A stretch of 21,586 nt of DNA. Source: JBJXHB01 sp046160725 (GTDB lineage Bacteria > Pseudomonadota > Gammaproteobacteria > Burkholderiales > Burkholderiaceae_C). The position numbers were made by a program, and so were the translations under genes. The notes below the pieces were generated by a model, which saw only the letters and a list, made by a program, of their open reading frames with translations, did no database searches and was not told the origin of the DNA. Shown here piece by piece: positions 15,520-21,586 of the stretch (the stretch's first letter is position 1; every line of letters starts with the position of its first letter). The stretch lies in assembly GCA_046160725.1 (NCBI GenBank), contig JBJXHB010000112.1, positions 1-21,586 of the forward strand, given 5' to 3'.

Positions 15520-16169
15520 AGGGGCTCCGGATGCGGGCGGGGCAGCAGCCGATGCTGCCGCGGGTCGCCGATGAAGGTGTGGTGGGCGGGAACGTCGCGG
15601 TCCAGCACGAGAGACTCGGCAGCGATCGTCACGTTGTCGCCGACCGAGCAGCGCCCCAGGACCGAACTGCCCGGCCGCAAGGTGACATGGCGTCCGAGCC
15701 GAGGGTAGACATCGTGGTTGCTGCCGATACCGACGCGCTGGTAGGCGATCAGATGGTCCGCATATTGTGCCCGGCCCAGCACCGTGCCGAGGGGATGCAC
15801 TAGCAGGAAGACCGAAGGCAGATCAACCTCATAGAACACGTCGCAGCCGTGCAGCGCCTTGTTGAGCAGGAACAGCTTCTTGCAGAAGGCCGGCGGCGCG
15901 CCGTCTCGGTACAACTGGTTGGACAGCAGGTACAGCCACATCGCGTACTGGTCGCCGTGCAGATGGTCGAACTGGACTCTCGAGCCGTCGAAGAAGTAGC
16001 GGTTGCCGACGTGGCTGAAGCAATGCTCCAGGCGTTGCAACGCGGCGGGCACCGACGCCGACAAGTCATCGGCGGTCGGCCCGCCTTCGTCTGGGAAGAG
16101 GTGGACGGCCTGGCGGGCGGCCAGGCGGGCCAGTGCGTTCGGCTGGAGCGAGCTGATCAGAAGCGACAT
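15507..16169 (-). CDS. Serine-acetyltransferase-like hexapeptide acyltransferase
   Basis: A 220-residue protein with a helical N-terminal half (1-115) and a left-handed beta-helix (about 120-205) ending in FIGDPRQHRL. HPLGTVLG (125-132) matches the position of the CysE catalytic His, and YQRVGIGSNHDVYPRLGRHV forms the turns. It lacks the full CysE N-domain, so cysteine synthesis is unlikely. O- or N-acetylation of a sugar or of the product of the adjacent aminotransferase is more plausible. The start is ATG 16169; GTG 16196 is an in-frame alternative. It overlaps the aminotransferase by 13 bases. Confidence 0.75.
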   Translation of the reverse strand: MSLLISSLQPNALARLAARQAVHLFPDEGGPTADDLSASVPAALQRLEHCFSHVGNRYFFDGSRVQFDHLHGDQYAMWLYLLSNQLYRDGAPPAFCKKLFLLNKALHGCDVFYEVDLPSVFLLVHPLGTVLGRAQYADHLIAYQRVGIGSNHDVYPRLGRHVTLRPGSSVLGRCSVGDNVTIAAESLVLDRDVPAHHTFIGDPRQHRLLPRPHPEPLWRT

Positions 16170-16205
16170 GCTTGGGGCGGCGGCGCCCCGGGGCACGCGC
16201 CGCGC

Positions 16206-17654
16206 TCAATAGGTCAGGATTCGGGGCGCGCCGGCCGGCACGCCATAGGTGGACACGAAAGGCCGCAGGATACAGGTTGACTGACCCACACACGGCGAGG
16301 AGGTCTGGAAGATCAGCTCGTCGTTCTTGAGGACCAGCAGCTGGGGGCCGTCGACCAGGAATCCAATGGTGTCGCCCACCTTGTAGCTGCCGAAGCCGTA
16401 GAGCCGCTCGAAGCGACCGTCGTCGGTTGGCCCCGCCACGAGCAACAGGTTCTCGGTCTGCCCGGGCTCGAAGCCCGCCGGCAGGAGGTAGACGTGCAGG
16501 CCTGCGGACTCGGCGTCGGCCGGCGCGCTGGACCGGGTGAGGCCAAGGCGCGTGGCGACCACCGGGCCGGTGATCGGAATGTGGAGACCGTTGCCGGCGT
16601 CGTAGCGGCGGGCCTCGCCGAGGTACAGGCGCGACCAGCCTGGCCCGGCCGCCTGGGTCGGCAGCGAGATGTTCAAGGGAAAGGCCTCGCTGGCACGCAC
16701 CAGGGCCTTGGTGATGGAGAAGTCCCGGAACTCGAATGTCCCCAGGTTCAGGTAGGCGCCGGGCTGGCGCGCAATCTCGGCCAGGTTGCAAAGCTCGGAC
16801 TCGTCCGGCAGGGTCACGTACGGGCAACGCGGCACAGGCGCGATGATGAAACCCACCACCGCCACGTTCCGGATGGCCGATGAGAGCGGCTCGCAGTCGT
16901 ACTTCAGGTTGACGCCGGCACCCAGGCAGGTCCACTTGGCGGCGTCCAGGGCCGACAGCCGGAAGCGATAACGCTTCTCCTGCCCCGGTGTCATGCGGTC
17001 GATCTCGTAGTCTGGGCTGAATTCGCCGGTCAGGATGTAGTCGCTCTGGCGCGTGCAGTTCTCGCCCGTCTCCGGATTCGGCGTACAGCCCTCGACTTCG
17101 CGCGGCCATGTCTGGAACCAGAAGTAGACATGGCCCTTTCGCCGGCCGGCCAGGCTGTCGGCCTCCAGCGTTGCAAATGCGGCGTCGATGCGAGCCGAGA
17201 ACTCCACCACGGTCTCGTCGAGGCTGGCTGGGCTGTACACGGCTGCCGGCAACTGGGTGAAGGCAAGGACGTGGACGAAACCGAAGCCATTGCCGCCAGG
17301 CTTCTGCATGTGGTTCGGGTCGATCCACCAGGGGCCGGTCGACCGAATCCACGCGCCCTGGGGCCCTGCCTCAGACGTCAGCCACTGGAAGCACGACGCC
17401 GGGCTGATCGGGTTGTTCGGGAATCCCTCGCCTGAGAGACAGGGCGCCTCGGACTGAACATAGTTGTACCAGCGGCCGTTGTTCGGCAGCCAGCCGCTCT
17501 TGTCCGCATCGAAGACCTGGACCTGCGGCGACAACGGCACCGCCCTGGACTCCTCGCCACCACCACCACCGCCACACGAGGCAAGCCAGCCCGACAGGGC
17601 CATCAGGCCGGTCCTCAGCCAACGATGCGCAGCCACGATCCGTCTCACTCTCAT
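16206..17654 (-). CDS. Cysteine-rich secreted lipoprotein, function unknown
   Basis: A 482-residue protein starting at ATG 17654, with GGGGAG five bases upstream, the clearest ribosome site in the locus. Residues 1-26 are a basic-then-hydrophobic signal peptide ending in the lipobox LASC (C27), followed by six glycines as a flexible linker. The mature part has ten further cysteines (five possible disulfides), many Trp/Tyr, and apparent beta-strand alternation (for example GHVYFWFQTWPREVEG). The Ser-free ends and repeated beta segments suggest a lectin- or jelly-roll-like outer-membrane or periplasmic protein, but I recognise no family and see no enzymatic motif. Glu at +3 from the linker gives no Asp+2 inner-membrane retention signal, so outer-membrane sorting is likely. 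Confidence 0.8.
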   Translation of the reverse strand: MRVRRIVAAHRWLRTGLMALSGWLASCGGGGGGEESRAVPLSPQVQVFDADKSGWLPNNGRWYNYVQSEAPCLSGEGFPNNPISPASCFQWLTSEAGPQGAWIRSTGPWWIDPNHMQKPGGNGFGFVHVLAFTQLPAAVYSPASLDETVVEFSARIDAAFATLEADSLAGRRKGHVYFWFQTWPREVEGCTPNPETGENCTRQSDYILTGEFSPDYEIDRMTPGQEKRYRFRLSALDAAKWTCLGAGVNLKYDCEPLSSAIRNVAVVGFIIAPVPRCPYVTLPDESELCNLAEIARQPGAYLNLGTFEFRDFSITKALVRASEAFPLNISLPTQAAGPGWSRLYLGEARRYDAGNGLHIPITGPVVATRLGLTRSSAPADAESAGLHVYLLPAGFEPGQTENLLLVAGPTDDGRFERLYGFGSYKVGDTIGFLVDGPQLLVLKNDELIFQTSSPCVGQSTCILRPFVSTYGVPAGAPRILTY

Positions 17655-17708
17655 TTGGTCTCCCCAGCCCCTATGCTGTGCGAAGGCAAACCGCGCATTG
17701 CGTGCGAA

Positions 17709-17737
17709 CGGCAAACATCCGTAACACGATGTTGCCG
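17709..17737. other. Inverted repeat between hisF2 and the lipoprotein gene
   Basis: CGGCAaACATC (17709-17719) pairs with GATGTTGCCG (17728-17737), giving a 10-bp stem with one bulged base and an 8-base loop, in the one sizeable gap (17655-17753) of the operon. No T-run follows on either strand, so it is not a standard intrinsic terminator. It may be an RNA-processing or attenuation element, or chance. Confidence 0.4.
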
Positions 17738-17753
17738 GTAGCGCGGGCGCCGG

Positions 17754-18530
17754 TCAGCTATGGCTGCCCTGCTGGGAGCGCACCGGCAGGCCATTGGTGG
17801 CCAGATATGTCCGCACTTTGATCGGACTGTGGTCCGAGAACAGGAACATGCTGCTGATGGTGATCGCCGATGCGCCCGCCTCCAGCGCCTGTACGCAGTG
17901 CTGCAGGGAACCGCAGCCGCTGGATGCGATGAGGGGCACGTCCAACCTGTCGGAGAGGTGGTTGATCATCTCCAGATCGTAGCCCGCCATGGTGCCGTCC
18001 CGGTCCATCGAACAGAGGAGGATTTCACCGGCATGTTCATCCTGCATGCGCAATGCGGTATCAACCAGATCGAGCCCGGTTGCCTGCCGGCCGCCATGCG
18101 TGAACAGGCTGGCCTTGCCGAAATCGTCGACACGGTAGTCGAGCCCGACGACGATGCACTGGTCACCGAATCGCGATGCCGCCTGCCGAACGAAACCCGG
18201 CTGGTCCAACGCGGCCGTGGTCAGCGAGATCTTGTCAGCGCCGCTGGCCAGCAGTGCGGCGATCTGGTCGTTGGTGCGGATGCCGCCACCAACCGTGAAC
18301 GGCATGAAAACCTCCTCGGAGACGCGTTCGATGATGCGCCCGTCGATGAGGCCGCCCGCCGCGCTGGCATCGATGTCGAGAAACATCAACTCGTCGACGC
18401 CATAGGCGTCATACACCTTGGCTGTGGAGACCGGGTTGCCGGCCTCGCGGAAGTTTTCGTGGAATCGCAGCCCCTTCACGAGGCGTCCGCCCCGGATCAG
18501 GAACTTCGGAATGATGCGCTTCTTCAGCAT
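17754..18530 (-). CDS. hisF2: HisF-like ammonia-channel subunit of acetamidino module (AglZ/HisF2)
   Basis: A 258-residue (beta-alpha)8 barrel close to HisF: MLKKRIIP, VDELMFLDIDAS (45-56), TVGGGIRT (79-86) and D131 in VGLDYRVDD. In true HisF the first strand reads C-L-D-V with catalytic Asp11; here residues 9-12 are K-F-L-I, so Asp11 is Leu. That fits the HisF2/WbuZ/AglZ group, which forms a glutaminase-coupled ammonia tunnel for the sugar amidotransferase instead of making imidazole glycerol phosphate. It overlaps hisH2 by seven bases and is the last gene before the intergenic inverted repeat. Confidence 0.9.
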   Translation of the reverse strand: MLKKRIIPKFLIRGGRLVKGLRFHENFREAGNPVSTAKVYDAYGVDELMFLDIDASAAGGLIDGRIIERVSEEVFMPFTVGGGIRTNDQIAALLASGADKISLTTAALDQPGFVRQAASRFGDQCIVVGLDYRVDDFGKASLFTHGGRQATGLDLVDTALRMQDEHAGEILLCSMDRDGTMAGYDLEMINHLSDRLDVPLIASSGCGSLQHCVQALEAGASAITISSMFLFSDHSPIKVRTYLATNGLPVRSQQGSHS

Positions 18531-19150
18531 GCGGCGAAGTCGTGGTCGAGCCAGTTCTGGAGCAGGCGCAAGCCGTTGTCCTGGCTCTTCTCGGGATGGA
18601 ACTGGGTCGCCACCAGGTGACCCTGGCGGACCACCGCGGTGACGGGCGCGCCGTAGTCCGCTGTCGCCGTCCGGATCGACGGATCGTCGCAGACCATGTG
18701 GAAGCTGTGCACGAAGTAGAAGTTGGCCTCCTGGCCGCGGATGCCCTCGAAAAGCCAGTCACCAGCGTCGAACGCGATGTTGTTCCAGCCGACGTGGGGT
18801 ACTTTCAAGGGGGGTGGCACGTGCAGTGCGTCGATATGCGAAGGCAGCCAGCCCAGACCGTCGTGCGTGCCGTGTTCATTGCTGTGCCGTGCGAAGAGCT
18901 GCATGCCCAGGCAGATACCCAGCACCGGCTTCTTCTGGTGCAAGGCCAGTCGCGTCAGCGGCTGGACCAGGCCACGCTCGCGCAGGGCAACCATGGCATC
19001 TCCAAAGGCGCCCACGCCCGGCAGCACGATACGTTCGGCCTCTTCCAGCACGGCGGGGTCATGGGTGACCTCGACCTCCGCGCCCAGGTACTCCAGCGCG
19101 TTGCGCAGTGAGCGCAGATTGCCGAAGCCGTAATCGACGACAGCGATCAC
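18524..19150 (-). CDS. hisH2: HisH-like glutamine amidotransferase subunit of acetamidino module
   Basis: A 208-residue class I glutaminase with DYGFGNLRSL (6-15), LPGVGAFGDAM, the nucleophile C80 in GICLGMQL, and H185/E187 in FHPEKS, completing the Cys-His-Glu triad. It releases ammonia from glutamine and should pass it through the HisF2 barrel to the PseA/WbpG-like enzyme. The start is GTG 19150, overlapping the preceding stop as GTGA; the MIAVVDYG start suits the family. Its place between the amidotransferase and a HisF lacking Asp11 argues against histidine biosynthesis. Confidence 0.9.
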   Translation of the reverse strand: MIAVVDYGFGNLRSLRNALEYLGAEVEVTHDPAVLEEAERIVLPGVGAFGDAMVALRERGLVQPLTRLALHQKKPVLGICLGMQLFARHSNEHGTHDGLGWLPSHIDALHVPPPLKVPHVGWNNIAFDAGDWLFEGIRGQEANFYFVHSFHMVCDDPSIRTATADYGAPVTAVVRQGHLVATQFHPEKSQDNGLRLLQNWLDHDFAAC

Positions 19151-20337
19151 ACGTATTCCAGGGGCTTGCCGTCCTCACCGCGTGGCGGCCCGACCGGCTT
19201 GTCCAGGCCCGTCCGGTCCCAAAGGTCCATGTCCGGGAGGCGTGGGCCTGTTTCAACGGCGGTCGGATCGAACTTCCATGGGTGGACCTGGTGTTTTTCC
19301 AGGATCGCGTAGAACTCGGTCTCGGTGATCTGCAGGATATCGAGGAACCAGTCCATGGATGCCGGGCGCTTGCCATCGACCTCGGCCTCGACTTTCAGCG
19401 CGGTATCGCGATCCATGCGCCCATTGCGGATATCGATGCTCATCAGATGGTTGGTCCGGCCATAGCCGCGCTTGACGTACTTGGCATAGTCGCGCATGCC
19501 CTGGAAGGTGCACTCGATCTTCTCGTAGTCGTAGGCTGCCGGCACGCCCTCGACACGCTGGCCCTTCCAGCCCAACTCACGCTTGATGATCTCGACGTTG
19601 CCCTTGGTGTCCCACTCGATGTAGTTGCCCAGGCAGATCGAGCGCACCTTCAGCTTCAGCAGGTCGCGACGCTTGGGGTAGTCGAACATCCACAGGTCGC
19701 GCCGGTCGACCCGCCCGCCCAGAAACTCAAACATGTCGTCGGCCGTGATGCCCTGGTTCATCAGCCGGTTGAATCGCTTCTCGTCGACCTCTTCCATTTC
19801 CTCGAAGGTGTACCAGCTGTGGTATTCGGCGGTGGACTCGCCCCAGAAGATCAACGGCGTCTCGAAACGGACAGCGAAGTGCATCACGCCGGCGTAAATG
19901 CCGGTGTGGCAGTGCCAACAGAAGTCACCTCTGCGGCGCAGGGACTCCAACATGGTTTCCCGCACGACGTGGAAGCTGGTGCTGAACTCGACCACGTCGA
20001 CGCCGAGTTGCTTGAACACGCGGGTGTTGTTCTCCTCGACCAGAGGCCGGTAGCCCCAATGGTTGTATCGCACGACCAGTGGACGCAGGCCAAGCTCTCG
20101 GACGATATACCAGAGCTGGAAAACGCTGTCCTTGCCTCCGCTGTAGGGGACGATGCAGTCGTAAAGACCCTTGCCCTTGTACTCGTCGATCAGCCCTTGC
20201 AGCTGACGACCGCGGTCGTCCCAGTCGATCTTGTCCTTCTTGAACTCGATCTGCCGGCACACGCTGCACACTCCGAACTCGTCGAAGGTGATGGTGTCCA
20301 CGGTCTCCTTGGTCAGGCAACGGGTGCAGCGCTTCAT
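19147..20337 (-). CDS. pseA: N-acetyl sugar amidotransferase (PseA/WbpG/WbuX)
   Basis: A 396-residue ATP-pyrophosphatase-type enzyme. The start at ATG 20337 places the zinc-knuckle CTRC (4-7) and CSVC (24-27) at the N-terminus, as in the family; the frame extends upstream without homology. The PP-loop is PYSGGKDS (64-71), with CWHC (140-143) and FWGESTAEYHSW further on. It activates an N-acetyl group with ATP and replaces the oxygen with ammonia from HisH2/HisF2, forming an acetamidino group, as shown for related Pseudomonas and Campylobacter systems. In this locus the acceptor is probably the nonulosonate or its precursor. It overlaps both neighbours by four bases (ATGA, GTGA). Confidence 0.92.
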   Translation of the reverse strand: MKRCTRCLTKETVDTITFDEFGVCSVCRQIEFKKDKIDWDDRGRQLQGLIDEYKGKGLYDCIVPYSGGKDSVFQLWYIVRELGLRPLVVRYNHWGYRPLVEENNTRVFKQLGVDVVEFSTSFHVVRETMLESLRRRGDFCWHCHTGIYAGVMHFAVRFETPLIFWGESTAEYHSWYTFEEMEEVDEKRFNRLMNQGITADDMFEFLGGRVDRRDLWMFDYPKRRDLLKLKVRSICLGNYIEWDTKGNVEIIKRELGWKGQRVEGVPAAYDYEKIECTFQGMRDYAKYVKRGYGRTNHLMSIDIRNGRMDRDTALKVEAEVDGKRPASMDWFLDILQITETEFYAILEKHQVHPWKFDPTAVETGPRLPDMDLWDRTGLDKPVGPPRGEDGKPLEYV

Positions 20338-21071
20338 GCGGGGGCTCCAGGCGGCTGGATGGCGAAATGGCGGGCAATGGTCTCGATGCACAGGAAGTCC
20401 ACCAGGTCATCGACCTCATGCGACTTGTGCCGTGCCATCGGGTAGGGCAGGGTGCGATCGTGGCAGAAACTCAAGGTCTTCCTGTAGGCTGGCACCGCCG
20501 AGATGTAAAGGCTGCCGTCGAGTGCGAACAGGGGCTCGACGTCTTGCCTTCGCGGCAGGCGCGTGAAGTCAGAAGCGGCGTATGGCTGGATGCGGCCGTC
20601 GGGCATCTGGCGCACCGCAAAGGCCGGGTGCTGGGTGGCCAGCTCGGTCACACCGACCAGTGCATCGGCGCGGTCACGGCCGGCGCAAAGGGCCGTCAGT
20701 GCACCGTCGATGTCTGCACCGTCGGTCAGTGGCGAGGTCGGCTCCAGAAGCACCAGCAGGTCGTAGCGGTCACCGCTGTCCTGCAGGGTGTCCAGCACGT
20801 GCAACACGGCCGCGCTGCTCGGCGCAGTGTCGGCGGCCAGCAGCGCCGGGCGCAGGAAGGGCACCTCGGCGCCATAGCGTCGACCAATGTCGGCATAGTC
20901 CGCGCTGTCGGTGGACACGATCACGCGATCGACGCAATGTGAGGCGCGTGCCGCAGCCACCGGCCATGCCAGCAAGGGCACACCCAGCAGTGGACGGATG
21001 TTCTTTCCAGGCAGCCCTTTCGATCCTGAACGAGCGGGGATGATGGCGATGACGCGTTGGCCGTTGATCAT
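20334..21071 (-). CDS. neuA: CMP-nonulosonate cytidylyltransferase (NeuA/LegF)
   Basis: A 245-residue member of the CMP-sialate/Kdo synthetase family. The CTP-binding loop IPARSGSKGLPGKNI spans residues 11-25, followed by RVIVSTDS (49-56), LLEPTSPL and the C-terminal HEVDDLVDF. The HEVDDLVDF ending with an aspartate pair is typical of NeuA/LegF/PseF. It activates the free nine-carbon acid as the CMP-sugar used by glycosyltransferases. Which acid is activated cannot be read from the sequence; the locus suggests a legionaminate-type one. The start ATG 21071 lies 18 bases after the RmlC-like stop, and its stop overlaps pseA (ATGA). Confidence 0.93.
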   Translation of the reverse strand: MINGQRVIAIIPARSGSKGLPGKNIRPLLGVPLLAWPVAAARASHCVDRVIVSTDSADYADIGRRYGAEVPFLRPALLAADTAPSSAAVLHVLDTLQDSGDRYDLLVLLEPTSPLTDGADIDGALTALCAGRDRADALVGVTELATQHPAFAVRQMPDGRIQPYAASDFTRLPRRQDVEPLFALDGSLYISAVPAYRKTLSFCHDRTLPYPMARHKSHEVDDLVDFLCIETIARHFAIQPPGAPA

Positions 21072-21089
21072 GGCGCGCCGGGCATGGTC

Positions 21090-21586
21090 TCAATCAACGC
21101 GACGCACAGTGCGAACCGGGAACGGCGTCGCTGCCGCATCCTTGGCGGAAAGCTGGGGTTCGAGGATGCCGAGGTGGTCGCGCAGCGCCGTCACGATCGA
21201 CAGACTGACCTCGGCATCCTCGCGATAGGCGCCATGGCAGATGTACTCGAAATCTGTGTCCTCAAGTGCATGGAACCCGTGCGCCCAATGCGCGTCGATG
21301 CGGATCCAACCGCTGCTTGGCGTCAACTCCTTGGCCCAAAGCACGGGGTCGGGGGACAGGGGGTCCAGGACGCAGTCCAGGATTCGGCCGCGCAGCAGAT
21401 GAATGAGCTTGACCTGGGGATGTGGTGGTCCTTGCCAGTGCATGCCGCGGAAGACCCCGGCACGCGAGAACGATCGCTTCAGTACAAGGTTCCCGACTTC
21501 GTACAGCACATCGAGATGGCCACGAGCGTCGCTTCGACGGGAAAGGGAACCCTCGATTGGTATGAATGGACGGTCGGTGGTCAGGG
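21090..21586 (-). CDS. RmlC-like dTDP-sugar 3,5-epimerase family protein, 5' end outside window
   Basis: The frame is open from the right edge to TGA at 21092-21090, about 165 residues, and lacks its start. The cupin core shows FIPIEGSLSRRSDARGHL, then RGMHWQGPPHPQVKLI (the RmlC RGLHYQ...KLV region with its His) and WAHGFHALEDTDFEY, with a late acidic pair (REDAE). RmlC enzymes epimerise C3/C5 of 4-keto-6-deoxy sugar nucleotides. The Cys/Tyr details and acid-base Tyr cannot be checked securely here, and no rmlA, B or D is visible, so a role on a UDP- or GDP-linked sugar is possible. Confidence 0.75.
   Translation of the reverse strand, partial: LTTDRPFIPIEGSLSRRSDARGHLDVLYEVGNLVLKRSFSRAGVFRGMHWQGPPHPQVKLIHLLRGRILDCVLDPLSPDPVLWAKELTPSSGWIRIDAHWAHGFHALEDTDFEYICHGAYREDAEVSLSIVTALRDHLGILEPQLSAKDAAATPFPVRTVRRVD

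Noticed and set aside
17709..17737. Intrinsic terminator after hisF2
   Set aside because: The stem has no following T-run on either strand; kept only as an inverted repeat.
17754..19150. Histidine biosynthesis genes hisF/hisH
   Set aside because: No other his genes are nearby, HisF Asp11 is replaced by Leu, and the pair overlaps a sugar amidotransferase, which fits the acetamidino module.
19108..20445. 445-codon plus-strand open frame
   Set aside because: It is antisense to the amidotransferase, whose PP-loop and zinc cysteines are intact.
1..21586. tRNA, rRNA, CRISPR array, insertion sequence or prophage genes
   Set aside because: I saw no cloverleaf, regular direct-repeat array, transposase or integrase motif in any frame; low-GC flanks alone are not evidence of a mobile element.

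Overview
The window looks like part of a surface-glycan locus from a high-GC Gram-negative bacterium, most likely a betaproteobacterium of the Burkholderiales. That taxon is an inference from GC-rich codon use, a lipoprotein with a Cys-Gly6 linker and the gene families present; there is no phylogenetic marker. Every gene I can support lies on the minus strand, so transcription runs from the right edge (21586) to the left. Long plus-strand open frames are GC-rich shadows.

Reading with transcription: a 5'-truncated RmlC-like sugar epimerase (21090-21586) is followed by a CMP-nonulosonate cytidylyltransferase (20334-21071). Next comes an acetamidino-forming trio: PseA/WbpG-like amidotransferase, HisH-like glutaminase and HisF-like ammonia channel (17754-20337). 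After a ~100-base gap with an inverted repeat come a cysteine-rich lipoprotein of unknown function, a serine-acetyltransferase-like enzyme, a class III aminotransferase with a Cys4 insertion, and a PtmA-like SDR. Export and assembly genes follow: Wzx-like flippase, capsule-type glycosyltransferase, PhyH-type dioxygenase, Wzy-like polymerase and OafA/SGNH acyltransferase. The block ends with a WbpV-like epimerase/reductase and the core enzymes NeuB, NeuC, NeuD and a PglE/LegC-type aminotransferase. Many junctions are 4-base ATGA/GTGA overlaps, so this is a tightly coupled operon. A strong bidirectional hairpin terminator (708-747) closes it.

The combination LegC-like aminotransferase + NeuD acetyltransferase + NeuC hydrolysing epimerase + NeuB synthase + CMP transferase fits a legionaminic-acid-type pathway better than N-acetylneuraminate (which needs no aminotransferase) or pseudaminate (which uses PseG, not NeuC). 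The PseA/HisH/HisF trio suggests an N-acetimidoyl derivative. The PhyH enzyme, class III aminotransferase, SDR and acyltransferases suggest further tailoring. The 4,6-dehydratase (LegB/PglF) and the initiating glycosyltransferase are not in the window.

The left 1.4 kb differs. The aminotransferase carries an N-terminal CBS pair, but its 3' third is broken by small hairpin-like extra segments and a patchwork of base composition. Beyond the terminator lies a small lower-GC toxin-antitoxin operon with its own promoter: a HicB-fold antitoxin with a VapC-type tail, and a PIN toxin that is frameshifted at an A6/T6 run and cut by the window edge. Two broken genes so close together could mean real decay or recombination, or a poorly assembled stretch.
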